Source: Pirellula staleyi DSM 6068 (lineage in GTDB: Bacteria > Planctomycetota > Planctomycetia > Pirellulales > Pirellulaceae). From it: 64,000 nucleotides of DNA. Below the pieces are notes generated by a model, which worked only from the letters and a program-made list of their open reading frames with translations, was not told the origin of the DNA and did no database searches. The stretch is taken from positions 16,834 through 80,833 of the forward strand of contig CAMCMB010000024.1 in NCBI GenBank assembly GCA_945875845.1, read 5' to 3'. Shown piece by piece: positions 19,004 through 27,707 of the stretch (position 1 is the stretch's first letter; each line of letters starts with the position of its first letter). The position numbers were made by a program, and so were the translations under genes.

Positions 19004-20281
19004 TCACTCGAAACGCAGCAACGCGTACTTCTTTTTGCCAAGCCGCAACACGATGACGGTTTCGCTTGCTAAATCCTCAGTCGTTAGCAAGCGACCAATC
19101 CCTTCGGCTTTGCGATTGTTGATGTAAACCGAGCCACCTTCGATGGCTCTTCGCGCTTCTCCCTTGCTCGCTGCAAGTGATACAGCGATCAAAGCGTCAA
19201 TAAGTGTGATGCCTTCGTTCAGGCGTGCGAAAGGCAAAGTACTGCTCGGGACATCTTCGAAAATTTCCTTCAAGTCTTTGTCGCTTAGAGTGTCGATCTC
19301 AGCACCAAAGAGCGTCTTCGACGCCTTCATCGAGGTTTGCAACCCTGGTTCTCCATGCACCAAACGCGTCAGCGATTCGGCGAGTCGTCGCTGTGCTGCA
19401 CCGGGCGATTGAGCCATCGCCCCTTGGATCACTTGGTACTCTTCATGCCCGACATCCGAAAGGAAACGAAGCGTCATCAAAACATCCGCGTCGTCGACAT
19501 TGATGAAATACTGATAGAACGCGTAAGGGCTTGTTTTTTCTGCGGAAAGGAAAACAGCCCCTTTCTCAGTCTTGCCCATCTTGCGACCGTCGGATGTGGT
19601 TAGCAGTGGGCAGGTGATTCCATACAATTGCCGGCTCAGCATACGTCGCCCAAGGTCGATACCCGCAGTGATATTGCCCCATTGATCGCTCCCTCCAATT
19701 TGGATTTTGCAATCGCGATGCTGGGCCAAATAGACAAAGTCGTAGGCTTGCAAAAGCATGTAACTGAATTCTGTGAAGCTCAGACCACAATCCTGTCGTT
19801 CGAGTCGGCTTTTGACGGAATCCTTACCCAACATCACATTGACGGGGAAATTTTTGCCGATGTCGCGAAGGAAGTCGAGGAACGAAAACGATTGCATCCA
19901 ATCGAAGTTGTTGACAAGGATCGCTGCATTGGGGCCATCGAAATCGAGAAACCTTCGCATCTGTTGCTCGATGCCTGCGACATTATGCTGCAAGGTGTCT
20001 CTCGAAAGCAGCACGCGTTCGTCGCTCTTGCCGCTCGGGTCTCCTACCATCCCAGTAGCTCCACCGACCAAAGCGATTGGCCGATGCCCTGCTTGTTGAA
20101 ATCGCCTCAGCATCATTAGAGGCAATAAGGAACCGACGTGGAGAGAATCCGAGGTCGGGTCGAAACCCGCATAGACGACGGTTGAGGATGCAAGCTCCTT
20201 CTTGACCGTTTCCATGTCAGTGCATTGGTGGACCAAGCCACGCCACTGAAGTTCATCAATGATGTATTCTGGGTTACTCAT
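19004..20281 (-). CDS. tyrS: Tyrosyl-tRNA synthetase
   Basis: Charges tRNA-Tyr. This is a class I synthetase with the HIGH-type motif as DSLHVGSLLPL, the tyrosine pocket (YAGFDPTS, YMLLQAYD, GGSDQWGNI), and the KMSKS-type loop as RKMGKTEKGAVFLS. An S4 RNA-binding domain closes the protein (AIEGGSVYINNRKAEG). At 425 residues it is a full-length bacterial TyrRS. It lies about 50 bases downstream of ispD on the same strand, so it is probably the last gene of the glnB-like/ABC/ispD/tyrS run. Confidence 0.97.
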   Translation of the reverse strand: MSNPEYIIDELQWRGLVHQCTDMETVKKELASSTVVYAGFDPTSDSLHVGSLLPLMMLRRFQQAGHRPIALVGGATGMVGDPSGKSDERVLLSRDTLQHNVAGIEQQMRRFLDFDGPNAAILVNNFDWMQSFSFLDFLRDIGKNFPVNVMLGKDSVKSRLERQDCGLSFTEFSYMLLQAYDFVYLAQHRDCKIQIGGSDQWGNITAGIDLGRRMLSRQLYGITCPLLTTSDGRKMGKTEKGAVFLSAEKTSPYAFYQYFINVDDADVLMTLRFLSDVGHEEYQVIQGAMAQSPGAAQRRLAESLTRLVHGEPGLQTSMKASKTLFGAEIDTLSDKDLKEIFEDVPSSTLPFARLNEGITLIDALIAVSLAASKGEARRAIEGGSVYINNRKAEGIGRLLTTEDLASETVIVLRLGKKKYALLRFE

Positions 20282-20333
20282 CGTACCGACGATCCTCGAA
20301 CAGGGGCGATCCTTGCATACGGGCGTTCCTTGC

Positions 20334-21041
20334 TTAGAAAAACGGGTTATCTCTTGATCGTTGAGGCGTTTTGAGGAACGCTTCTGCCATTCTCAAGTCC
20401 TCTTTCGTGGTGATTTTAATATTGGATTCCGGGCCTTCCACGCAAGTGACAGGCGTGCCGCTCAGTTCGACGATTTGCGAGTCGTCGGTCGGATTTCCTT
20501 GTATTTTTGCATAGGCATTTTTGAGGATACTCGCCTTGAAAATTTGCGGAGTTTGAGCTTGCCAGAGCCCTTCACGTGCGACCGTTTCCAGGATTTGGTC
20601 CGAGCTTGAACAACGTTTGACGGTCGACCTAATCGGTGATGCTAGTATCGCGGCGCCCGTTCGAATGGCAACGGCGATCACGGCATCGAGCGATTGCTTT
20701 GTCAAGCATGGGCGAGCCGCGTCGTGCACACCAATCCATTGAATTTCCGGTCGCACTTTTTCGAGTGCGTTTCGGATGGAATGAAATCTCTCGGCACCAC
20801 CGAAGACAACTTCCACGCATAGCATGGACAAGTTGCCAGCGAACTTTTCTTGAACGAGATCCTTGTCTTCGGGGGCGATCGCCATAATGATCTGGCCGAT
20901 GCGAGGATGCTCCGAAAAGAGCTGAGCGCTATGTTGCCAAACGGGTTTGCCGGATGCCAGTGTGAAAACTTTTTTGGAATAGGGGTCCTTGAACCGCGAA
21001 CTCTTGCCTGCGGCGGCCAAAATGATTGCGATGTCTTTCAT
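20334..21041 (-). CDS. ispD: 2-C-methyl-D-erythritol 4-phosphate cytidylyltransferase
   Basis: Transfers CMP from CTP to MEP in the non-mevalonate isoprenoid pathway. The N-terminal nucleotide-binding loop is ILAAAGKSSRF with the catalytic lysine in SKKVF. Other conserved pieces are GGAERFHSIRNAL, VHDAARPC, LWQAQTPQIF and the C-terminal ESNIKITTKEDLRMAE. At 235 residues the length is standard; ispF is not attached. Its ATG overlaps the stop of the ABC ATPase gene (ATGA), so translation is probably coupled. Confidence 0.96.
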   Translation of the reverse strand: MKDIAIILAAAGKSSRFKDPYSKKVFTLASGKPVWQHSAQLFSEHPRIGQIIMAIAPEDKDLVQEKFAGNLSMLCVEVVFGGAERFHSIRNALEKVRPEIQWIGVHDAARPCLTKQSLDAVIAVAIRTGAAILASPIRSTVKRCSSSDQILETVAREGLWQAQTPQIFKASILKNAYAKIQGNPTDDSQIVELSGTPVTCVEGPESNIKITTKEDLRMAEAFLKTPQRSRDNPFF

Positions 21042-21784
21042 GAGAATTCTTGGGATTGCTTGAGGGCAAGTGCTGCTTCGTCGTGATCGTAGGTATCGGA
21101 AATGATTTTGCCGTCACTCAAGACGATATTGCGTCGAGCGTTTTTGGCAATCGCGGAATCGTGTGTCACTAAGATGACAGTTAGGTTGCGTTGCTCATTC
21201 AATTTTCGAAAGAGCTCAATCACTTCGCGGCTCGTCCTCGAGTCCAGGTTCCCAGTCGGTTCGTCCCCCATCAAAATAGAGGGATCCGTCGATAGTGCCC
21301 TGGCGATTGCAACGCGTTGTTGCTGGCCTCCAGAAAGTTGACCTGGGTGATGGTGAATTCGATCGGACAGGCCCACGAGTGCCAACATCTCTTTCGCCCG
21401 GTCGCGTCGGAATTTTGCCGATACGGCTGGGCCATACAAAATGGGCAGTTCGACATTTTCTAAGGCAGAGGTTCTAGCCAATAGATTGAAATTTTGAAAA
21501 ACGAATCCGATTTGGGCATTCCGAATACGTGCTCGTTGTTCTCGTGTCATCGAAACAACTTCCTGTCCGTCGAGCAAGTAGCTTCCACCCGTAGGACGAT
21601 CCAGGCAACCCAAGGTGTTCATGAGGGTCGATTTGCCAGAACCGCTTGGGCCAATCAGAGCGGCATACTCTCCTCGGTTCATCGTTAGGCTGATTCCATC
21701 GAGAGCCCGCACCTCAACTTCATCTATTTTGTAGATCTTGGAAACGTCCGTGATTTGAATGAGAGGCTGAGTTGAATTGGACAT
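21038..21784 (-). CDS. ABC transporter ATP-binding protein, MacB/LolD type
   Basis: Complete ATPase: Walker A GPSGSGKSTLMN, Q-loop FVFQNFNLL, signature LSGGQQQRVAIARAL, Walker B SILMGDEPTGNLDS, and the switch His in LVTHD. The wording TSALENVELP and GNLDSRTS is typical of the MacB/LolD family, which powers lipoprotein sorting or macrolide/peptide export. The start at 21784 (MSNSTQPLIQ) is preferred because the 19 residues before it overlap the upstream gene and look random. No permease gene is adjacent; the neighbours are the PII-like gene 11 bases upstream and ispD overlapping downstream. Confidence 0.92.
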   Translation of the reverse strand: MSNSTQPLIQITDVSKIYKIDEVEVRALDGISLTMNRGEYAALIGPSGSGKSTLMNTLGCLDRPTGGSYLLDGQEVVSMTREQRARIRNAQIGFVFQNFNLLARTSALENVELPILYGPAVSAKFRRDRAKEMLALVGLSDRIHHHPGQLSGGQQQRVAIARALSTDPSILMGDEPTGNLDSRTSREVIELFRKLNEQRNLTVILVTHDSAIAKNARRNIVLSDGKIISDTYDHDEAALALKQSQEFS

Positions 21785-21795
21785 TCGGTTTTGGG

Positions 21796-22143
21796 CTAAA
21801 TTGCCTCTGGGCCTCGTTCGCCGGTGCGAATACGAATGCAATCGTCCATGGGCAAGACGAAGATCTTTCCGTCCCCGATCTGTCCTTTTTCGCCTGTTTT
21901 TGCACCTTTGAGAATGGCGTTGATGGTCGGCTCGACGAATTCATCGTTGACTGCGATTTGAAGTTGGACTTTTCGGAGCAAATTGACCGAAACGTCGTGA
22001 CCGCGAAAAGCTGTCTTTTGGCCCTTTTGCCTACCAAATCCAAGACAATCCAAAACGGTCAAGCGAAAAACCTCCACTTCGGTGAGGGCTTCTTTTACCT
22101 CCTCCAATTTGCTTGGTTGCACGATGGCAATAATCAACTTCAC
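21796..22143 (-). CDS. PII-family nitrogen regulatory protein with altered T-loop
   Basis: PII fold of 115 residues, with a GTG start at 22143. The numbering matches E. coli GlnB: GFGRQKG at 35-41 and the C-terminal IGDGKIFV and IRIRTGERG nucleotide-binding segments. In the T-loop the uridylylated Tyr51 is Val and Tyr46 is Phe (GQKTAFRGHDVSVN). Residue 49, phosphorylated serine in cyanobacteria, is His. The protein can probably still bind ATP and 2-oxoglutarate but not be modified in the known ways. It is the first gene of an operon with an ABC ATPase and ispD, not with amtB or glnA. Confidence 0.92.
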   Translation of the reverse strand: MKLIIAIVQPSKLEEVKEALTEVEVFRLTVLDCLGFGRQKGQKTAFRGHDVSVNLLRKVQLQIAVNDEFVEPTINAILKGAKTGEKGQIGDGKIFVLPMDDCIRIRTGERGPEAI

Positions 22144-22294
22144 TATCTTTCCTGACGTTTCTAGGCGATTTCTAGGCGATTTCTCGCCGCTGAACTAAGA
22201 CGCGGGCTTCATTGCGAACGCCTGTGCCGATGACTTGCGTGAGCGATTGTCATCTCAAAACGCGGTGTATTCAAGGCTGCATGTCGGGGCAACG

Positions 22295-23689
22295 TTAGAA
22301 TTTGGCAGATATGCCTGCCGTCCAACCGTAAAATAATTGATCGTCGCGGGTCCGAAGGGCAAACGAATCCGTGGACATGACGTTTCCAGGCCGCTGATCG
22401 GCGGAAGTAGCCAGTCGCGTGAAATACCAGCCTTCGTAACCGGCGTAGAGAACGGAATTCTCCGTGATTCGATAATTTAGAAATCCGCATGGCTGCGCCA
22501 TCCAGGTCACGCGCAAATCGGTATCGCTTTTTTCTGCCAACATTGCCGAGTTGTTGAGAACTTCAAAGGATCCGCTTGCGAAATCGACAAAAGCGCCAAG
22601 GCTCATCGAGGCCCCAATGCTAAATCGCTGACTCAATGGACGTGAAAGACTCAAGCCAACTTGCCCACCCGCCAGAACGTTGTGGGTCGACAATCGAAAG
22701 TCCCCTGTCGAAGTACCTTTCGTAGACCCTAGATGGTAGCGTTCACTGTGATCCAAAATTCGAAGTCCAGCTAGGTAACTCGACATTCCATCACTGCTTG
22801 TACGACGGTTCACTTCGTAGGAGGCCAATTGAATCCTGTGTGATTGACGATGCTCATCGGCGGCATTGAGGGCACTCGAATGGCTGGCTTGCGCATTGCC
22901 AAAGTCCAAATTTGAGTCGACAGGGCCAGGTATCGACATGTCTCTGCCCCAATGGAATGGACCGGTAAACACGAACTCTACTTGCTCCGAAACTCCGAGA
23001 AGTCGAGCGACGGAATACCGACCGGCAGTCTCTGCATCCATCCGCCCAAAATCGCCACCTTGGGACACGTCTCCCCCGGAATCATTGCTTCTTCTAAGAT
23101 GCATTACTTCGTACCCAACCAACAGGTTTGGCCGGTTGGGATCTATTCCCAACCCGTTCTTGAGCTTCCAAGGTGCACGAGGTGTAGGTGCGGAACGGAC
23201 TGCACCCGTCGCCATCGAGCCCGCGTGTGGGATACGGGTCGTTATCTCGGGCGAATAGATTGGCCTCGGATCGTCGATCGCCTGTGGCATGGAGGCATTT
23301 GCAATTCCACTACCGACAATTTGGCTAGACTCTTGAACGGGACCTTGATACTCGGCCGTGGCGGGATACTCGGCCGTGGCGGTGGCTCGAGTAATGGGGC
23401 TATTGGCCGAAGCATCATCGGCAGCAGGTGCTAGCTGGCTATCTGCCTGCGTTGCTAAGACGGGTGCGGCGAACGGGCCGATCGGAAACGGATGATTTGT
23501 CGTACGATTCGTCAAGTTTTCAGAAGCCACGCTTCGCAAGAATTCGCTGGATGCAACGGCGCCCGAAGGCACCGGGTCGGACGATTGAGCATGCAATTCA
23601 TTCTTTGACGCGAATGTCGCTACCAAAAGCGCACTCAGAGCCACTGCAATCACCCTTTTCCATCGCATTGCAATGAAAAGTCGGCTCAT
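22295..23689 (-). CDS. Outer-membrane β-barrel protein, BBP7-like
   Basis: A signal peptide (an alternative start seven residues in, MRWKRVIAVALSALLVATFA, looks equally good) is followed by a ~130-residue low-complexity Ala/Thr/Pro region. A C-terminal barrel-like half comes next, with alternating hydrophobic/aromatic strands: VGYEVMHLRR, VEFVFTGPFHWG, GGQVGLSLSRPLS, VLYAGYEGWYFTR. It ends in ISAKF, a terminal aromatic as expected for BAM-dependent insertion. The arrangement resembles the planctomycete BBP7 porin-like family. Function unknown. The next upstream gene on this strand encodes a pilus-type N-domain protein. Confidence 0.65.
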   Translation of the reverse strand: MSRLFIAMRWKRVIAVALSALLVATFASKNELHAQSSDPVPSGAVASSEFLRSVASENLTNRTTNHPFPIGPFAAPVLATQADSQLAPAADDASANSPITRATATAEYPATAEYQGPVQESSQIVGSGIANASMPQAIDDPRPIYSPEITTRIPHAGSMATGAVRSAPTPRAPWKLKNGLGIDPNRPNLLVGYEVMHLRRSNDSGGDVSQGGDFGRMDAETAGRYSVARLLGVSEQVEFVFTGPFHWGRDMSIPGPVDSNLDFGNAQASHSSALNAADEHRQSHRIQLASYEVNRRTSSDGMSSYLAGLRILDHSERYHLGSTKGTSTGDFRLSTHNVLAGGQVGLSLSRPLSQRFSIGASMSLGAFVDFASGSFEVLNNSAMLAEKSDTDLRVTWMAQPCGFLNYRITENSVLYAGYEGWYFTRLATSADQRPGNVMSTDSFALRTRDDQLFYGWTAGISAKF

Positions 23690-23719
23690 TACTAGGACTC
23701 CGGTGCAATGGGTAGCTAA

Positions 23720-25234
23720 TTATCGCGTTACAGTGACATTGTCTTTGACAGGTACAAGACAAACTTTTCGAACGATCTCCAAAATCCGTATCGCGGAATC
23801 TTCGCTATCGGTCGTACCACGTACTTCAATCGTTCCATCTGCATTGGTGAATACGTCGACCTTCGCATTTGGGAAGGCTTGTGCGACCGCAAGTTTCACA
23901 TCGGGTACATCGGTAGGTTTCGAGTTGGATTTCTGCCAAGGCTGCGAAACATTGACACGAACAAATATCGGCGTTTCCTTGGCTTCACTCGTCCAGATCT
24001 GGACAAGCGTGGTTCCAGATTGATTTCCGACGAGTGAAATCGTCTTCGTGTCGTACAGAACGCGACAGACATCCTCGTTTTCGATGGTGATAGCTTTGAT
24101 GCCGCCTGGAATATCCACAGCCTTGGCCGTCCTGCTTTCCAGTTCGATGATGGCAGATGGTGTGCCATTTGCCCAACGTGCATCCAATTTCAACGGGGGC
24201 GTTGCACCACCAATTTGCTTGACTTCCGAAGTGCTTGCGTTCAATTGGGAAAGCGATGGCGGAGCAAGTGAGACAAAGCCGTCCGGCCTGTCATTCGCAT
24301 TCGATCGAGAATCCTCTATTGATTTACCGGGCAGTTGTGACGCGAGCTGTGTTTTGGCGACTACCGCAGTAGGAGGTGACGTTGTGGAGACTTCGTCCAT
24401 ATCGTGCACCGGCTGCGGTAGATCGATTTCCGTTGATTGCGCTAGCGATACCGTATGCGTGATTTTTGTCGATTTCGGTTTAATCTGCTCAGGCAATCTG
24501 TTTTTAGCAACGGTCGCTCCCGCAGATGCGATCGAAAGATTCGTGGGGACTTCGGATTTAGCGTAATCATCAAACGAAACGCGGATCGGCTCTTTACTGG
24601 CAACCATCGCGATTTCAGATGCTGCGAAGTTCAAATGTGTATTATTCGACTCCTGGACTACCGGTTTGACGCTTTGTAAGTGTTGAACCACTTGGACGCC
24701 CGCCGAACCCGAACTCGATTGAGTTTTGTCACCGGAGAGCTTGACCAAGACTCTGCCATTGGTGTTCTGGTTCAACAAGTCGGCCATCGATGGAGGTGGG
24801 GGTAGCTCTGCGCGTACCGCAGGGCTGATGGGAGTCAACTTCGTTTCTGCGGTTGGAGTCATCGCAGGCGGAAACAAAGCATTTGGCGCGGAGCTCGGCG
24901 TAGGTAACACGGAGCTCGGCGTGGGCAACACGGAGCTCGGCGTGGGTAACACGGAGCTCGGCGTGGGCAACACGGAGCTCGGCGTGGGCAACACGGAGCT
25001 CGGCGTAGGTAACACGGAGCTTGGCTCAGATCCATTTGGGTTGATCAGACGGATTCCAACAGAACGAACGGCCGGTACTTTTTTCAAACTGGCTACCGTT
25101 TTTGTAACCGAAATAGGGTCGTCGGCAAACAACGACATTGCACCATAGCCACCGCATGCGAATGCACAAATCGCCAATGCTAGCGCTCGCTGTTTCGTCC
25201 GTTTTTGAATGGTCCTAATTTGATTCGACCGCAT
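23720..25234 (-). CDS. Exported protein with pilus-assembly N-domain and heptapeptide repeats
   Basis: The start at 25234 gives a clean signal peptide ([20 protein letters not shown]) and a GGAG ribosome site about ten bases upstream; an ATG at 25285 is the alternative. About residues 75-120 hold six near-identical TPSSVLP heptads. The C-terminal ~150 residues read as the pilus-formation/secretin N-terminal domain ([40 protein letters not shown]) followed by a BON-like unit ([20 protein letters not shown]). Such proteins usually accompany secretins of Flp/Tad-type systems. In this window the only secretin is at the far left. Confidence 0.75.
   Translation of the reverse strand: MRSNQIRTIQKRTKQRALALAICAFACGGYGAMSLFADDPISVTKTVASLKKVPAVRSVGIRLINPNGSEPSSVLPTPSSVLPTPSSVLPTPSSVLPTPSSVLPTPSSVLPTPSSAPNALFPPAMTPTAETKLTPISPAVRAELPPPPSMADLLNQNTNGRVLVKLSGDKTQSSSGSAGVQVVQHLQSVKPVVQESNNTHLNFAASEIAMVASKEPIRVSFDDYAKSEVPTNLSIASAGATVAKNRLPEQIKPKSTKITHTVSLAQSTEIDLPQPVHDMDEVSTTSPPTAVVAKTQLASQLPGKSIEDSRSNANDRPDGFVSLAPPSLSQLNASTSEVKQIGGATPPLKLDARWANGTPSAIIELESRTAKAVDIPGGIKAITIENEDVCRVLYDTKTISLVGNQSGTTLVQIWTSEAKETPIFVRVNVSQPWQKSNSKPTDVPDVKLAVAQAFPNAKVDVFTNADGTIEVRGTTDSEDSAIRILEIVRKVCLVPVKDNVTVTR
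24890..25022. repeat. 21-bp in-frame tandem repeat (six to seven units)
   Basis: Units of the form GGAGCTCGGCGTGGGCAACA follow one another in the minus-strand gene and encode TPSSVLP heptads. The copies differ by only a few silent changes, so copy number may vary between strains. Confidence 0.85.
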
Positions 25235-25440
25235 TTTGCTGGCTCCGCAACTCAATTGAAATGTGTATCGAAATGACTTCGCCATTCCCGAAAACGTTCC
25301 TCGCTGAGTCTATCGGCAAATCCTCTTTGACGAATTGAGCGAATCTGACGGTTGTAGCAATTCTGGCGAAAGAGAGAGCGGGCAATAAGCTGGGTAAACG
25401 GCCTTGATTCACCCTTCGTTTTTTGTGTAGACAAATCAAA

Positions 25441-26424
25441 ATGGCGGACATCCTTCTTACCAATTCGTTTCCAACCCAGCCGATTGAGCGGCAAATCCCG
25501 AAGCGGGGGGCGGATTGGTGTAACCACCGATTCTCGTTACATAAATCCGACGGGCCGATTGATGCTTGGGTCGTCTACGAGGATCTCGTTGCGATGGAAT
25601 CGAATAGATGCCATCGCAACGATACACTCCTCATTACAGCCGAGCCACCCAGCATTCGCACGTATCGCAATCGATACACGAGCCAGTTTGGATGCGTTCG
25701 AACCAGCCACAATTCCATTCTGCACCCAAGGGCAATCAAGGCTCATGAAGCTCAACCTTGGCACTACGGCATGTATCCCTGTAAAGCCCATGCACAGGTT
25801 CTCGACTATGATTCGTTGGCCCAAATCCGTCCACCTGTCAAATCGAAGCTACTGAGTGTTATTGCGAGCAACAAAGTTACGACGGAAGATCATCGGCAGC
25901 GTTTGCAATTTGTAGAGCACCTGCGAGCCGCGTTTGGAGATCAAGTCGACGTGTTTGGCCGCGGGGTTCGCGACGTACCGGACAAAGCGGACGCAATTTG
26001 GGACTATCGATATCATGTGGTGCTTGAAAATGACCACTCCCCTCATTACATGTCCGAAAAACTCCCAGATGGATTCCTCGGTTGGAGTTTCCCATTTTAC
26101 TCTGGTGGCGAATACGCAGACCGGGTCTTTCCGAAAGGAAGTTTTGCTAGGGTCGATATCTATGATCCCGCGAAGTCAATTGATATCATTCGAAAGCATC
26201 TTTCTGCAAATGATTTTCAGTCAAAACTGCCGCTCATTGAGCAATCTCGCTTGATGGTCCTGGACGAACTCAACCTCTTCGCCGTGCTTTGCAAACACTT
26301 CGATGCAAACAAACCATCGAACCGCACAGCGAAGCTTCTAACGCTATATCCAAAGAGACAATCGATTCGATTGACATTCGAGCGATTGATGCGAACGCTC
26401 TCCCCAGAGCTTGCAGGCTGTTGA
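25441..26424 (+). CDS. Glycosyltransferase family 10 (α-1,3-fucosyltransferase-like)
   Basis: The C-terminal half carries the GT10 donor-binding signature: YRYHVVLENDHSPHYMSEKL, with GWSFPFYSGG downstream. The N-terminal half contains TAEPPSIRTYRNRYTSQFG. These enzymes move fucose from GDP-fucose to a surface glycan. The ATG at 25441 is chosen over 25423. The last codons and the TGA stop lie inside a MITE-like element (26416-26530), so the original C-terminus may have been changed by the insertion. It is the first gene of a plus-strand cluster with GT2, transporter and GT4 genes. Confidence 0.85.
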   Translation: MADILLTNSFPTQPIERQIPKRGADWCNHRFSLHKSDGPIDAWVVYEDLVAMESNRCHRNDTLLITAEPPSIRTYRNRYTSQFGCVRTSHNSILHPRAIKAHEAQPWHYGMYPCKAHAQVLDYDSLAQIRPPVKSKLLSVIASNKVTTEDHRQRLQFVEHLRAAFGDQVDVFGRGVRDVPDKADAIWDYRYHVVLENDHSPHYMSEKLPDGFLGWSFPFYSGGEYADRVFPKGSFARVDIYDPAKSIDIIRKHLSANDFQSKLPLIEQSRLMVLDELNLFAVLCKHFDANKPSNRTAKLLTLYPKRQSIRLTFERLMRTLSPELAGC

Positions 26425-26530
26425 TTGAATGGTACGACGGACTTCCAAGTCCGTCGATTTCCCCATTGACGGACTTGGAAGTCCGTCATACCGCACTTCA
26501 CCAATAACGACTTCATTAAATCAACAAGCC
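26416..26530. repeat. MITE-like element, copy 2, overlapping the end of the GT10 gene
   Basis: Bounded by GGCTGTTGATTGAATGGTAC and its counterpart ATTAAATCAACAAGCC, with two palindromes of the GACGGACTTCCAAGTCCGTC type between. The outer GGTAACCCGACGC arms seen at 2527-2678 are missing. It provides the stop codon of the GT10 gene. Confidence 0.75.
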
Positions 26531-26662
26531 CCTTGTCTCGATCGAAGCCGGACGTTGTACCCATGGAATGGCTTTGCTGGTCTCGACGCTTCTCTCGAGA
26601 GTCCGTATTCTAATCCCTTTGTTGAAAAAAATCCAAGTTTGAGCTTACTGCGAGGAAATCGG

Positions 26663-27661
26663 GTGACTACGCCGCTGATCTCTGTGCTGATGCCGGTCTA
26701 CAATTGCTCCCCCTATTTGGCGAAGGCAATTGGTAGTATTCTTGAACAGACGCATACCGACTTTGAGCTGATTTGTATCAACGATGGCAGCACGGATGAT
26801 TCGGGGGCCATTTTGGATTGGTTCGCTCGCTACGATCATCGCTTGCTCGTTGTTCATCAGCGCAATCAAGGAATAGTGGCAGCATTGAGCCGCTCTCTAG
26901 AAGTATCCCGAGCGCCGTTGCTAGCCAGGATGGATGGCGATGACATCGCATTCCCCGAGCGATTCGAATGGCAGTTAGAAGCGATGAGCAAGGATCCAAC
27001 GATCGTAGCGATCGGTACAGGAGCTCTCGAAATCGATACGGATGACGCTCCTCTTCGACTAACGCAGATGACGGCAGACCACCACGAACTCGTTGCTAGA
27101 TTACTGAAACGCGAATCGGCATTCTTTCATCCGAGCGTCATGATGCGAGGCAAGATCGTCCGATCGATTGGAGGCTATCGCAGCAAGTACGAATGGATTG
27201 AAGATCATGATTTGTGGCTACGGCTTTCTCAACATGGCGAGCTATCCAATATTCAAAAGACTGGGATGTGCTATCGACAACATAGCAAAAGTGTCTGTTG
27301 GTCCCATCAAGAGGCCCAGCGGAGTCGAATGAATGCACTTTTACGGGAGGCTTATCTCGAACGTGATTTGGAATTTCCTGAGCATCTTGCCGTGAACCCC
27401 TTGGATCGACGCTCTCCAGCGGGACACGGCAAATGGGCACGCGTCGCGATTCGTGGAGGCTACATCAAAAGCGCATGGAAGCATGCGATACGAATGACAT
27501 CCGAATCGACTCGTTCCAGCTACCGTTACCGAATGTGGTGTGAATTGGCATTGCGATCCATTGTGTCATTGCCGATGTCGTGCTTGCACTCTAACACACC
27601 ATCGGTCCCCGCTTTGAGAACGCAATGGTCGGAACTTTTGGCCGCTGACGGGTTTCGCTAA
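26663..27661 (+). CDS. Family 2 glycosyltransferase (GT-A fold)
   Basis: GT2 core: PLISVLMPVYNCSPYLAKAI, the nucleotide-sugar Asp in CINDGSTDDS, ARMDGDDIAFPERFEWQ (DxD-type), and a later WIEDHDLWLRL. It probably adds a sugar to a surface polysaccharide or glycolipid at the inner membrane face. The open frame runs back to an ATG at 26429 inside the MITE-like element. Those 78 residues are repeat-derived and do not resemble GT2, so a GTG at 26663, seven bases after GAGGA, is a more likely start. The gene follows GT10 and precedes an EamA transporter. Confidence 0.82.
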   Translation: MTTPLISVLMPVYNCSPYLAKAIGSILEQTHTDFELICINDGSTDDSGAILDWFARYDHRLLVVHQRNQGIVAALSRSLEVSRAPLLARMDGDDIAFPERFEWQLEAMSKDPTIVAIGTGALEIDTDDAPLRLTQMTADHHELVARLLKRESAFFHPSVMMRGKIVRSIGGYRSKYEWIEDHDLWLRLSQHGELSNIQKTGMCYRQHSKSVCWSHQEAQRSRMNALLREAYLERDLEFPEHLAVNPLDRRSPAGHGKWARVAIRGGYIKSAWKHAIRMTSESTRSSYRYRMWCELALRSIVSLPMSCLHSNTPSVPALRTQWSELLAADGFR

Positions 27662-27707
27662 TCGATTGGGCTGTATTTAAAATAGCAATGGAAATTTCAA
27701 CTTGGTA

